Assembly (NCBI RefSeq): GCF_025907915.1
Contig: NZ_JAPAAF010000002.1
Span: 124,001 to 188,000 of the forward strand
Reading direction: 5' to 3'
DNA length: 64,000 nt
DNA from: Gaoshiqia sediminis
Lineage (GTDB): Bacteria > Bacteroidota > Bacteroidia > Bacteroidales > Prolixibacteraceae
A program made the translations under genes and the position numbers. Shown here in pieces: positions 44,122 to 52,254 of this stretch; within the stretch, counting starts at the first letter, position 1; each line of letters opens with the position of its first letter. Below the pieces are notes generated by a model, which saw only the letters and a list, made by a program, of their open reading frames with translations, searched no databases and was not told the DNA's origin.

Positions 44122-44573
44122 TCATAAAAGTAACTCACCTGCTTCCCGTCTTTCTTCAGGCTTCGGTACTCCCAGGGTTGCATGTGTTGGTAGGCCTGAA
44201 AAAACTGGCTGAAACTACTTTGCGACAGGTTCAGCATGCGCCCGATTTCCTTAAACGTGAGGGACGTGTGTTCCAGCAAATCGCAGGCAACCAGGCGCAG
44301 GTATTCGTTAATCCAGTTGTGGGCGCTCATCCCTGTCAGGCAACGAATGGCCCCGTCGAATTGCCGCGGATTGGCGCCCAGCATCCGGGCATAATGCGGT
44401 GCAGGCCGCTTCCCGTTGGTGACAATAAGCCGGGCCAACAGGTCGAGATAGCTGTTGCCGCTCGGAATGGCCTCGTTGACAAAGCTTGGCAGTTTGTGTT
44501 CGGTGGTTTTGTCGGTTTCCCGAAGGCCTGCATAAAGCATCTGCGGCGTAACGGGTTGATAGTTGATTGGCAT
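44118..44573 (-). CDS. Short AraC-type helix-turn-helix regulator
   Basis: A 151-residue DNA-binding protein made almost only of the AraC-type double helix-turn-helix domain (residues ~60-142: HYARMLGANPRQFDGAIRCL, IGRMLNLSQSSFSQFFQAYQHMQPWEYR), with a short 55-residue N-terminal part and no recognisable ligand-binding domain. Its gene overlaps the cobC stop by 4 bp in convergent orientation and is transcribed away from cobQ. The gap upstream holds five copies of a 42-bp-period repeat that is the obvious candidate for its binding site. Signal unknown. Confidence 0.8.
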   Translation of the reverse strand: MPINYQPVTPQMLYAGLRETDKTTEHKLPSFVNEAIPSGNSYLDLLARLIVTNGKRPAPHYARMLGANPRQFDGAIRCLTGMSAHNWINEYLRLVACDLLEHTSLTFKEIGRMLNLSQSSFSQFFQAYQHMQPWEYRSLKKDGKQVSYFYD

Positions 44574-44620
44574 GGGTGATATTTTTTCTCTTCAAGTTAA
44601 CGTAAAATTTAATCATTCCC

Positions 44621-44634
44621 GACATTTTCCTAAA
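44621..44634 (-). repeat. Inverted partial copy of the 42-bp array motif
   Basis: On the minus strand this reads TTTAGGAAAATGTC, matching the first half of the array unit (TTTAGGAAAAnGTAC). It lies 17 bp before unit one, close to the AraC-like gene start. Confidence 0.55.
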
Positions 44635-44650
44635 GTATTTAAGCCAATAA

Positions 44651-44846
44651 TTTAGGAAAAAGTACAAAGTGATAAAATATTGGTACGTAAACTTTAGGAC
44701 TATGTACAAGGTGATAAAATTAACAAACCTTTAGTTTAGGAAAATGCACAAAGGGATTAAATAATAGTGGGAATACTTTAGGAAAAGGTACAAGGTCTTT
44801 AAATTTTGAATTAGTAAATTTAGGAAAAAGGACAAAGGCCTAAAGT
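44651..44846 (+). repeat. Five-unit direct repeat array with exact 42-bp period
   Basis: Units of 28 bp start at 44651, 44693, 44735, 44777 and 44819, each separated by 14 bp of unrelated sequence. The shared core is TTTAGGAAAAnGTACAAAGnGAT (two blocks, TTTAGGA and RYACAARG). 42 bp equals four turns of B-DNA, so all copies face the same side of the helix. It fills most of the gap between the AraC-like gene (-) and cobQ (+). Likely a regulator-binding array; not a CRISPR because spacers are only 14 bp and units vary. Confidence 0.85.
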
Positions 44847-44988
44847 TTAGATGAAAAATGGCGCCGGTTTAGACAAATGTCTTCGTGTGAGCGAATTGAA
44901 AAATCGAACCGCCCTGGGCAAGCTGCCAAAGCGAATTTAAACCTGTTCAATTATCCCGTGAAAACCCCCTGTTTGCTCCGGTTTCTGC

Positions 44989-44996
44989 TATCTTTG
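44989..44996 (+). promoter_or_regulatory. -7 box of cobQ
   Basis: TATCTTTG fits TAnnTTTG, implying a start near 45002 and a leader of about 40 nt before the ATG at 45045. It lies about 145 bp downstream of the last array unit. No riboswitch is seen in this leader. Confidence 0.5.
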
Positions 44997-45044
44997 GAAC
45001 GCTTTTTCGGAAGGACGATCGTGTTTGTAATGATTTTAATGAAT

Positions 45045-46532
45045 ATGAAACAACAGCTTAAGCTCAAACCCATCCTGTTTGTCGGAACCGGCTCCGATGT
45101 GGGCAAGTCGGTGATCAACGCCGCGTTTTGCCGCATTTTTAAGCAAGATGGTTACCAACCGGCCCCGTTCAAAGCGCAGAACATGTCGCTGAACTCGTAT
45201 GCCAGCGCCGAAGGTTTGGAACTGGGCCGCGCGCAAGCCGTGCAGGCCGAGGCTTGCGGCATTCCCTGCCTCAGCGCCATGAACCCCATTTTGCTGAAAC
45301 CGACCAGCCACACCAAAGCCCAGGTGGTGCTGAACGGCAAACCGATGGGCGACCAAACGGCGCAGGAGTATTTCCTGAAAACCGACCGCGACTACTTGTT
45401 TTCCGAAGCCATGAAAGCCTGGCGCTCGCTCGATGCGCGCTACAATCCGATTGTGATGGAAGGTGCGGGCAGCATCTCGGAAGTGAACCTGTGGGACAAG
45501 GACATCACAAACATGCGTGTGGCGCTCGAAACCGGCTCGCCCACGATCTTGGTGGCCGACATCGACCGCGGCGGCGTATTTGGCAGCGTGTACGGTACCA
45601 TCAAGCTGCTGCCCAAGGCCGAGCGGAAACTCATTAAGGGTATTCTCATCAACAAATTCCGGGGCGACATTGCTTTGTTTGAAGATGGCCGAAAGATGTT
45701 GGAAGAGCTGACCGGTATCCCGGTGATCGGTGTGGTTCCCTACTTCACCGACATCCACGTGGAGCAGGAAGACAGCGTGGTGATCGATTTCAAACGCGGC
45801 AGTGTGAAAGACGATGGCAAGGTGAATGTGGCCGTGGTGCTGCTGCGGCACATGAGCAACTTCACCGACTTCAACATGCTGGAGCGCATGCCCGATGTCA
45901 ACCTGTATTATTCGGCCAACCCCGAGGAGATTGCCAAAGCAGATGTGGTGCTGGTTCCGGGCTCCAAGAATACTATTTCCGATCTGATGTTTCTGCGCGA
46001 AAGGGGTTTGGCCAAAGCCATTTTGCAGGCTGCCGAGGCGGACAAAGGTGTGTACGGCATTTGCGGCGGCTACCAGCTATTGGGCGAAGAAATCCGCGAC
46101 CCGCATCATGTGGAGGGCGAAATTGACGCCATTCCGGGTCTCGGGTTGTTGCCGGTTGTCACCACCCTGACACAGGACAAACGCACCGTGCAAACCGATT
46201 TCAAATTTGCCGGTCGCGACGAAGCTTGCTCGGGTTACGAAATTCACATGGGCGTTACCGAACTGAAAAGCGGCCAACCCTTGTGTACGCTGAACGACGG
46301 CTCGGCTGACGGCTGTATGGTTTCGCCCAAACTGTGGGGCAGCTACCTGCACGGCATCCTCGACAACAAAGCGGTGGTGGAAGATATCCTGAAAGCCAAC
46401 CAACTCAAGGCTGAAGTCGCCGAGTTTGATTACGCCAAATTCAAGGAAGAACAATACGATAAGCTTGCCGCCCACGTTCGTGCCCATGTGGACATGGACT
46501 ATGTGTATGCGGTGATGCAGATTGATGAATAA
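45045..46532 (+). CDS. cobQ: Cobyric acid synthase (glutamine-dependent)
   Basis: A 495-residue enzyme that amidates side chains b, d, e and g of adenosylcobyrinic acid a,c-diamide. The N-terminal ATP domain has FVGTGSDVGKSVINAAFCRIF and AQNMSLNSYA; the C-terminal class-I-like glutaminase shows the nucleophile in YGICGGYQLLGEE and the His in GSYLHGILDN. The frame is open upstream to 44877, but that leader (56 residues) is not family-like and precedes the promoter box; ATG 45045 gives normal length. Synonym cbiP. Confidence 0.94.
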   Translation: MKQQLKLKPILFVGTGSDVGKSVINAAFCRIFKQDGYQPAPFKAQNMSLNSYASAEGLELGRAQAVQAEACGIPCLSAMNPILLKPTSHTKAQVVLNGKPMGDQTAQEYFLKTDRDYLFSEAMKAWRSLDARYNPIVMEGAGSISEVNLWDKDITNMRVALETGSPTILVADIDRGGVFGSVYGTIKLLPKAERKLIKGILINKFRGDIALFEDGRKMLEELTGIPVIGVVPYFTDIHVEQEDSVVIDFKRGSVKDDGKVNVAVVLLRHMSNFTDFNMLERMPDVNLYYSANPEEIAKADVVLVPGSKNTISDLMFLRERGLAKAILQAAEADKGVYGICGGYQLLGEEIRDPHHVEGEIDAIPGLGLLPVVTTLTQDKRTVQTDFKFAGRDEACSGYEIHMGVTELKSGQPLCTLNDGSADGCMVSPKLWGSYLHGILDNKAVVEDILKANQLKAEVAEFDYAKFKEEQYDKLAAHVRAHVDMDYVYAVMQIDE

Positions 46533-46582
46533 ACACAGTAGATTGAGGGCTTCACTTAAAGTGAAACCCTCAATAAAGCCGA

Positions 46583-46650
46583 GTCATCCCGAACTTGTTT
46601 CGGGATCTGTTTCAAATAAGAGAAAGGTCCTGAAACAAGTTCAGGATGAC
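46583..46650. repeat. Long inverted repeat between cobQ and cbiB
   Basis: GTCATCCCGAACTTGTTTCG (from 46583) and its near-complement (CTGAAACAAGTTCAGGATGAC, ending 46650) form about 25-bp arms with a few mismatches; the left arm also holds the small hairpin CCCGAA/TTCGGG. Sequences of this kind are often dispersed in bacterial genomes. Confidence 0.65.
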
Positions 46651-46663
46651 TTGAAAAGCATTT

Positions 46664-47590
46664 ATGGACAATAGTTATTTACTCATACTCCCGCTTCTCA
46701 CCGGTTTTGCCCTCGATGGCCTGCTGGGCGATCCGCGCTGGCTGCCGCACCCTATCCGGTTGTTTGGCTGGCTGATTGCTTGGTTCGAGAAGCGTTTCAA
46801 CCGGGGTAAAAATCGCAAGCTGAAAGGAGCATTAACTTCGGCTTTGCTGGTTGGCGGTACCTGGGCTGTGCTTCATTTTGTGTTTGTTTATCTGGAAGGC
46901 TATCCCGCTGTTTTCATCATTACGGCATCCGTCGCCGTTTTCTTTGGTTTGGCCAACCGTAGCCTGGTTTACGAATCATGGCTGGTGATCCGTGCCCTCG
47001 AAAAAGAAGGGATCGAGGCTGCCCGCAAACAACTGAGCTTTATCGTTGGCCGCGATACGACGAAGCTGAATGAGCAGCAAATTCGCACAGCCGTGCTCGA
47101 AACCATGGCCGAAAACCTGAGCGATGGCGTGATCGCCCCGCTGTTTTTTTATGCGCTGGGTGGCGTTCCGGCGCTTTTCGCCTACAAAATGGCCAGCACC
47201 CTCGACTCGATGATTGCCTACAAAAGCGAGCGCTACAAAGACTATGGCTGGTTTGCCGCCCGCCTGGATGATTTGCTCAACCTGGTTCCCGCCCGGCTGA
47301 CGGCGCTGCTGATGGTGTTGGTTTCTCTCAGTTGGAGCGGTGTGCAGCATGTATTCCGATACGGTCACCGGCACGCCAGCCCCAATGCCGGTTACCCCGA
47401 AGCGGCCCTTGCCGGTATTCTGAAATGCCAATTTGGCGGGCCAAATGTGTACCACGGCAAACTGGTCAAGAAACCTTACATCGGCCACCACCAAAAACAA
47501 ATTAGCACCAGCGATTTTTGGTTTGCGGCTTATGTGAATATGGCTAGTGCTGTGGCGATGGTAGGAGGGATTGTGTTGGTGTTTATTTAG
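46664..47590 (+). CDS. cbiB: Adenosylcobinamide-phosphate synthase (CbiB/CobD)
   Basis: A 308-residue inner-membrane enzyme that joins cobyric acid with (R)-1-amino-2-propanol phosphate to give cobinamide phosphate. Family marks are GFALDGLLGDPRWLPHPIRLFGWLIAWFEKRFN in pieces, FIVGRDTTKLNEQQIRTAVLETMAENLSDGVIAPLFFY and HASPNAGYPEAALAG. Four or more membrane helices are seen. It takes the product of cobQ just upstream and feeds cobU. The threonine-phosphate decarboxylase that makes its aminopropanol partner is not in the window. Confidence 0.93.
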   Translation: MDNSYLLILPLLTGFALDGLLGDPRWLPHPIRLFGWLIAWFEKRFNRGKNRKLKGALTSALLVGGTWAVLHFVFVYLEGYPAVFIITASVAVFFGLANRSLVYESWLVIRALEKEGIEAARKQLSFIVGRDTTKLNEQQIRTAVLETMAENLSDGVIAPLFFYALGGVPALFAYKMASTLDSMIAYKSERYKDYGWFAARLDDLLNLVPARLTALLMVLVSLSWSGVQHVFRYGHRHASPNAGYPEAALAGILKCQFGGPNVYHGKLVKKPYIGHHQKQISTSDFWFAAYVNMASAVAMVGGIVLVFI

Positions 47591-47743
47591 GCACTTTAGA
47601 AGACTCATCTTCTTACCTAGTTCAAGAATCAGGTTTCACTATTTTAATGTGCGATTAATAATTTTTAAGGTTGGAGTGTTTTAAGCATCGAGGAAATCCG
47701 GATGCCATTTATTTGTATTTTCTTTGCACCAAAATCGTTATTC

Positions 47744-48394
47744 ATGGTCAATTATTCACATATCATTTTCGATCTGGACGGGACTTTATTAAACTCAAAA
47801 GTTGGGATTGAAAACTCGTTAAACTACATGTTTTCACGAATGGACCACGACCGGATTGGCTCCGTGGTAGTAGACCGGCTGATTGGCCCGCCCATCCAGG
47901 ATGGACTGAAAAACGTGCTCGGCTTTGACGAACGTCAGGTGGAGCTTGGCGTTCGCTTGTTCCGTGAATATTACAGCACAAAAGGTTTGTACGAAGGCGA
48001 ATTGTATGCGGGCATCGCTGAATTACTGGCTGAGCTGGCCGACAGGGGAACGAAACTTTATGTGGCGACCTCGAAAAAAGACCGTTTCACTGAAATCGTG
48101 CTGCGCGAATTTGGTCTGGATCGTTATCTGACCGATTTTCAAGGCTCGGGCGATGGCGGTCTGCATACCAAAGCAGGTATTATTACGCAGCTGCTCGATC
48201 GGAACCAATTGATACCTTCACCGAACATGGTGATGATTGGCGATACGAAATTTGATATTGTGGGTGGAAAGGCCAATGAGATCAGCACCATTGGCGTGGG
48301 CTACGGTTATGGCGATGCCGACGAAATCAGATCACTTCAACCCGACTATTTTGCAGATGACGTGGATGACTTAACCGAGCATCTGGTTTACTAG
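47744..48394 (+). CDS. HAD-superfamily hydrolase (phosphoglycolate phosphatase-like)
   Basis: A cytoplasmic HAD phosphatase of about 216 residues. Motif I is HIIFDLDGTLLNS, motif II AT(S) in LYVATSKKDRF, and motif IV MIGDTKFDIVGG. A helical cap between motifs I and II puts it in subclass I, like Gph and PpaX. Substrate cannot be named. The frame is open to 47702, but ATG 47744 lies just before motif I. Its 3' end overlaps the convergent membrane-protein gene by 68 bp. Confidence 0.85.
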   Translation: MVNYSHIIFDLDGTLLNSKVGIENSLNYMFSRMDHDRIGSVVVDRLIGPPIQDGLKNVLGFDERQVELGVRLFREYYSTKGLYEGELYAGIAELLAELADRGTKLYVATSKKDRFTEIVLREFGLDRYLTDFQGSGDGGLHTKAGIITQLLDRNQLIPSPNMVMIGDTKFDIVGGKANEISTIGVGYGYGDADEIRSLQPDYFADDVDDLTEHLVY

Positions 48395-48884
48395 GAACAA
48401 GCGATAGGCGCAATTGGTCGATAAAGAAATCGGAAGCTTCTTTCTCCTGCAAACGCTCCTGTTCCTCCAGCAAGCGGGATTCTTTTTCCATTTCGGCAAT
48501 TACTTTCTCCAGGCTTTTCAGCGAACTGGCTGTAGGCAGTGCCTGGCGAACAAGGTTTTTCAGAATGAGTATGCCAAACAAGGTTAGGATGGGCACATAC
48601 CAGACAAAAGCAAAAGCTCCAGCAAAAAAGAAAAGCAGGTTAAATGCGGCGATGATGGTCCGTTTGGTTTTTTGGTTGCGTGGGGTGATGGCGCTTTGAA
48701 GCCCGTTTAAGTTAATCTTTTTCAGGTAGTGGTTGATCTGCTTGTTGGCTGTCAGGCTTTCGATCGTTTCGCGTGAATAGGTCAGTTTCAACCCCCAATA
48801 TTGAGTCGCGGCAAAGTAAGCCGACTTGTATGCAGCGTAAACGCTAAATGCTATCGCTGCTAAAATGTACAGAAGTAACCCCAT
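48327..48884 (-). CDS. Hypothetical membrane protein with C-terminal coiled coil
   Basis: A 185-residue protein I do not recognise. Residues 2-19 form one hydrophobic helix (GLLLYILAAIAFSVYAAY) and residues ~78-112 two more (IIAAFNLLFFFAGAFAFVWYVPILTLFGILI in pieces). A charged heptad stretch follows (SLEKVIAEMEKESRLLEEQERLQEKEA), probably a cytoplasmic coiled coil. The last 68 bp overlap the HAD gene on the other strand, unusual in this window, so the C-terminal tail could be shorter than the frame suggests. Confidence 0.55.
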   Translation of the reverse strand: MGLLLYILAAIAFSVYAAYKSAYFAATQYWGLKLTYSRETIESLTANKQINHYLKKINLNGLQSAITPRNQKTKRTIIAAFNLLFFFAGAFAFVWYVPILTLFGILILKNLVRQALPTASSLKSLEKVIAEMEKESRLLEEQERLQEKEASDFFIDQLRLSLVPSKPDARLSHPRHLQNSRVEVI

Positions 48885-48954
48885 CGCATAACTTTTATAA
48901 ATCGAAAAGCAATTCCCAAACCTGCCTGCAAATTAAATAAATAATCAGCAACAA

Positions 48955-49000
48955 AAACCACCTGCCCGTGAAAAATCATTCCAAATAAGCAGGTGGTTTT
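48955..49000 (-). terminator. Intrinsic terminator of pheS
   Basis: On the minus strand AAACCACCTGC and GCAGGTGGTTT arms around a ~23-nt loop, followed by TTTGTT. Confidence 0.75.
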
Positions 49001-49021
49001 CAGTTGCTTTCGATTTATTGA

Positions 49022-50041
49022 TTAGTAGGCCGACTCGAATTGTCGCAGGAAGCGGACGTCGTTTTCGAAGAAATGGCGGATGTCTTTGATGCCAAACTTG
49101 AGCATGGCAATCCGCTCAATGCCCATTCCGAAAGCAAAGCCGGTGTATTTTTTCGAGTCGATACCGCACAGGTCGAGTACATTTGGATCGACCATGCCGC
49201 AGCCCAAAATTTCGAGCCAGCCGGTATATTTGCATACGTTGCAGCCTTTTCCGCCGCAAATGGAGCAGCTCACATCCATCTCAGCCGATGGTTCAGTAAA
49301 CGGGAAATAGGACGGGCGGAGGCGGATTTGCGTTTTTTCGCCAAACAGCTCACGAGAAAAGTACAACAAGGTCTGTTTTAAATCGGCAAACGACACGTTT
49401 TCGTCCACGTACAGCCCTTCAATTTGGTGGAAGATACAGTGTGCACGGGCCGAGATGGCTTCGTTGCGGAACACGCGACCGGGGAAAATGGCCCGGATAG
49501 GGGGCTGTGTTTTTTCCATTACCCGCACCTGCACGCTGGAGGTGTGGGTGCGCAACAGCACATCCGGATTTTTTTGGATAAAGAACGTGTCCTGCATGTC
49601 GCGGGCCGGGTGTTCGGGCGGAAAGTTCAGCGCCGAGAACACGTGCCAGTCGTCTTCAATTTCCGGTCCTTCAGCCACGGTAAAGCCAAGACGTGCAAAG
49701 ATTTCGATGATCTCATTTCGCACAATCGACAGCGGGTGCCGGGTGCCGGGGCGCATCGGTTCGGCAGGCATGGTTAGATCATCGCTACCAGCCTGTTGGT
49801 CTGCATTTTCAAAGCTTTCTTTCAGCTCATTTATTTTTTGAAGGGCAAACTCTTTCAGTTCGTTGATGGCTTGTCCGACGGCCTTTTTCTGGTCTGCCGG
49901 AACGTTTTTAAAGTCGGCAAACAATTGGTTCAGCAGGCCTTTTTTGCTGATGTATTTAATGCGAAGTTCTTCAACCTGTTCCAAGGCCGAAACACTTACC
50001 GATTCCAGTTCTTCTTTTAGTTGTGTAATTTTTTCTAACAT
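49022..50041 (-). CDS. pheS: Phenylalanine-tRNA ligase alpha subunit
   Basis: A 339-residue class II synthetase subunit that with PheT charges tRNA-Phe. N-terminal residues 1-85 are the coiled-coil tRNA-binding arm; the catalytic core shows RPGTRHPLSIV, FPPEHPARDMQDTFF (motif 2 region), FRNEAISARAHCIFHQIEGLYV and GFAFGMGIERIAMLKFGI (motif 3). A cysteine-rich stretch (CSICGGKGCNVCKYTGW) between them resembles a zinc-binding insert seen in many PheS. pheT is not adjacent, as is usual in Bacteroidota. A -7 box lies 26 bp upstream. Confidence 0.95.
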   Translation of the reverse strand: MLEKITQLKEELESVSVSALEQVEELRIKYISKKGLLNQLFADFKNVPADQKKAVGQAINELKEFALQKINELKESFENADQQAGSDDLTMPAEPMRPGTRHPLSIVRNEIIEIFARLGFTVAEGPEIEDDWHVFSALNFPPEHPARDMQDTFFIQKNPDVLLRTHTSSVQVRVMEKTQPPIRAIFPGRVFRNEAISARAHCIFHQIEGLYVDENVSFADLKQTLLYFSRELFGEKTQIRLRPSYFPFTEPSAEMDVSCSICGGKGCNVCKYTGWLEILGCGMVDPNVLDLCGIDSKKYTGFAFGMGIERIAMLKFGIKDIRHFFENDVRFLRQFESAY

Positions 50042-50066
50042 CTTCGTATGCTGTTGAATGGAGGCA

Positions 50067-50074
50067 CAAAGATA
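50067..50074 (-). promoter_or_regulatory. -7 box of pheS
   Basis: TATCTTTG on the minus strand fits TAnnTTTG; predicted leader about 20 nt before the ATG at 50041. No T-box or leader peptide is seen. Confidence 0.5.
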
Positions 50075-50110
50075 ATGAATGCGCCTGTAAATGCTAAAAC
50101 ATGCCGGTTT

Positions 50111-51442
50111 TTATTTGATGATCGTAATCTTTCGCAGGCGGATATCCTGCAAGGGTCGAAAATCGCTGTCAACCGGCAGCTGGTTGATTTTGTCGGCAAC
50201 GTTCATCCCGTCAACTACTTCACCAAAGATGGTGTATGAACCATCGATGTGCGGTGCTCCGCCAATGGTTTTATATACCTGGCGCTGGTTGGCAGAGAAC
50301 CGGTAGCCGGTTTCCTTTTCAATTTCGTTGAGTTCCTGATCAGAATAAGTACGCCCGGTAACAATGTAAAACTGCGAGCCGTCAGAGCGCCGCTTGCTGT
50401 TGCCACGATCAGGTTTCCGGGGTGAACCGATCATCCCACGTTTGTGAAAAAATTTCGGCACAATATGGGCCGGAAGCGTATAACCGGGGCCTTTCCATCC
50501 CACAATGTCGTCTTTCCCGGCATAGCGGGTGTCGGCAGCGCCGCTTTGGATGCAAAATCCTTTGATAACACGGTGAATGAGCAGGCTGTCGTAGTAATTT
50601 TCATTCACCAGTGCGATAAAATTGTCACGGTACTCGGGCGTTTCGTTGGACAGGCGGATACGAATATTTCCCAAGTCGGTTTCGAGCAGCAGACCCTTGA
50701 TTTTGCTGTTGGCCTCGCTTACCGCTTTGCTGGCTGTGGTTTTTATATTTGTTAGCGGTTGCGCTTCCCGGTTGGCTTTTCTCATCAATTCTTTTATGAT
50801 CGTTGATGGGATGACGAGCGGTTGGTTTTCATAGTCGATTACCTCCGAGTAGCCAAGCCCGATACAAGCGCCATCGGCTAAAAATACGGGCGTTCCGTAA
50901 TATTGCGACCGGAACTGGTTGGAAACGTGGTAGCGCATACTTCCTTTCACATTTCCATAGCCGGTAATTTGCCCGCGGTGGAGCGGCAAGGTGTTGTTTT
51001 GCGGTTTGGCCAGAAAAAGCGATTTCTCGCCGTTGACCGCAATGCCCTCGTGCAGCGGGAGTCCCCTTCGAATGATGCCTTCGGTTTGGAGCAGAATGAG
51101 GTCGTTGATCCGGTCGATGGCCACAAAGCCGGTGATCTTGAATTTTTTGGTTTCGTCCAACGGCGTGATTAGCGCATCAGTGGCCTCCAGTAAAGGGGCT
51201 AGTCGGCAAACTACGAGATTACTGTCCACAAAAAAAGCGGTTTCGCTTTCCAGGAACCGGCCCTGGTCGAAACTTTCGATCCTGACAACGGACGGTACAA
51301 ATCCCATGAAGCCATCGTTCGTTGAGATGGCTTGTTCGGTTGGCTTGCTTTCTTTTGTTTCGCTGCTTTTCTTTTCACCCGGCGAGCAGGCAACAAACCA
51401 CAGGGGTATGACCAGAATGAACAGGCGGGTAATTAACTTCAT
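50111..51442 (-). CDS. Lipoprotein fusing a degenerate HtrA-like protease domain to a cyclophilin-type PPIase
   Basis: A 443-residue lipoprotein (lipobox LWFVAC, Cys-19). Residues ~45-220 follow the trypsin/HtrA pattern: ETAFFVDSNLVVCRLAPLLEA aligns with the His segment, INDLILL with the Asp segment, and YYGTPVFLADGACIGL with the Ser segment. His is replaced by Ala-82 and Ser by Tyr-182, Asp-114 is kept, so it should be inactive as protease. Residues ~250-443 are a cyclophilin with IHRVIKGFCIQSG and GSQFYIV and a ~40-residue insert before YTIFGEV. Third gene of a cyclophilin operon, overlapping the upstream gene by 4 bp. It may recognise or hold misfolded envelope proteins. Confidence 0.8.
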   Translation of the reverse strand: MKLITRLFILVIPLWFVACSPGEKKSSETKESKPTEQAISTNDGFMGFVPSVVRIESFDQGRFLESETAFFVDSNLVVCRLAPLLEATDALITPLDETKKFKITGFVAIDRINDLILLQTEGIIRRGLPLHEGIAVNGEKSLFLAKPQNNTLPLHRGQITGYGNVKGSMRYHVSNQFRSQYYGTPVFLADGACIGLGYSEVIDYENQPLVIPSTIIKELMRKANREAQPLTNIKTTASKAVSEANSKIKGLLLETDLGNIRIRLSNETPEYRDNFIALVNENYYDSLLIHRVIKGFCIQSGAADTRYAGKDDIVGWKGPGYTLPAHIVPKFFHKRGMIGSPRKPDRGNSKRRSDGSQFYIVTGRTYSDQELNEIEKETGYRFSANQRQVYKTIGGAPHIDGSYTIFGEVVDGMNVADKINQLPVDSDFRPLQDIRLRKITIIK

Positions 51443-52254
51443 TGGATGATGGTTACGTTGATTTTAACATCGGTGAAGGGGCGGTTGTTGCTGTCGGTTT
51501 CGAGGGCTGCTATTTTGTCAATCACCTCAAAGCCCGAGATGCATTCTCCGAAGATGGTGTATTTCCCGTCCAGATCGGGATAGCCGCCCACTGTTGTGTA
51601 GGCTTTGCGCTGTGCTGCGGAAAATTCTAGGATGCCCTGATCGAGATGATAGCGAGAGTCGATATCTTTCTTCACCCGACCGGCCAACTCGCGAAATTCT
51701 TCCACCTTGTTTTCGGCTTTCAATTCTTTTAGTTTTTCCCGAATGTCAGGGGTGAAAATCTGCTCGGTCACTTTTTTTCGGATGGGTCGGTTCACTGCAA
51801 GCTCAAGTGTATCCAGTTCGCCTTCAGTAAAAACCTGCCCTTTTACGATGTAGAACTGGGAGATGTCCGACTGCTTAAAGGGGTTCACCTCGTCGGGTTG
51901 GCGCGGGGCACAAAGCGCTCCCTTTTTGTGGAAATGGGCGGGAATGATTTCATCGTCCACCGTGTGTTCCGGATCACCGTACCCGATACGTTTTCCGGGT
52001 GCCGCATTCCGCGATGACTTGGAGCCACCTTGTATCAAAAAATTCTGGATGACCCGGTAAAACAGGGTGCCGTCGTAATAGCCTTCGTTGGCCAGTTTGA
52101 TAAAGGCATCGCGGTGTTTGGGCGTGTCGTTGTACAGGCGAAAACGCATGGTGCCCAAGTTCGTAGAAATCTCAACAATACGTTTATCCTGAGCAGTGCC
52201 ATCAATTTGAGATGAGAATAAAAAACAGGCTAATACAAATAAATACTTCATCAT
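51439..52254 (-). CDS. Secreted cyclophilin-type peptidyl-prolyl isomerase
   Basis: A 271-residue PPIase with signal peptide (MMKYLFVLACFLFSSQIDG, no lipobox Cys at the right place). The catalytic region reads FYRVIQNFLIQGG, with the Arg, Phe and Gln of the active site, then SQFYIVKGQ and TIFGECISG. A long charged insert of about 70 residues lies between the two halves of the barrel, as in the other two cyclophilins here. It is the middle gene of the operon, overlapping both neighbours by 4 bp. Confidence 0.88.
   Translation of the reverse strand: MMKYLFVLACFLFSSQIDGTAQDKRIVEISTNLGTMRFRLYNDTPKHRDAFIKLANEGYYDGTLFYRVIQNFLIQGGSKSSRNAAPGKRIGYGDPEHTVDDEIIPAHFHKKGALCAPRQPDEVNPFKQSDISQFYIVKGQVFTEGELDTLELAVNRPIRKKVTEQIFTPDIREKLKELKAENKVEEFRELAGRVKKDIDSRYHLDQGILEFSAAQRKAYTTVGGYPDLDGKYTIFGECISGFEVIDKIAALETDSNNRPFTDVKINVTIIQ

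Noticed and set aside
44651-44846. CRISPR array
   Set aside because: Units differ from each other, intervals are only 14 bp, and no cas gene lies near; the exact 42-bp period fits protein-binding sites better.
44877-45044. 56-residue N-terminal extension of CobQ
   Set aside because: Not family-like, and the -7 box at 44989 would lie inside it; the ATG at 45045 gives the normal enzyme.
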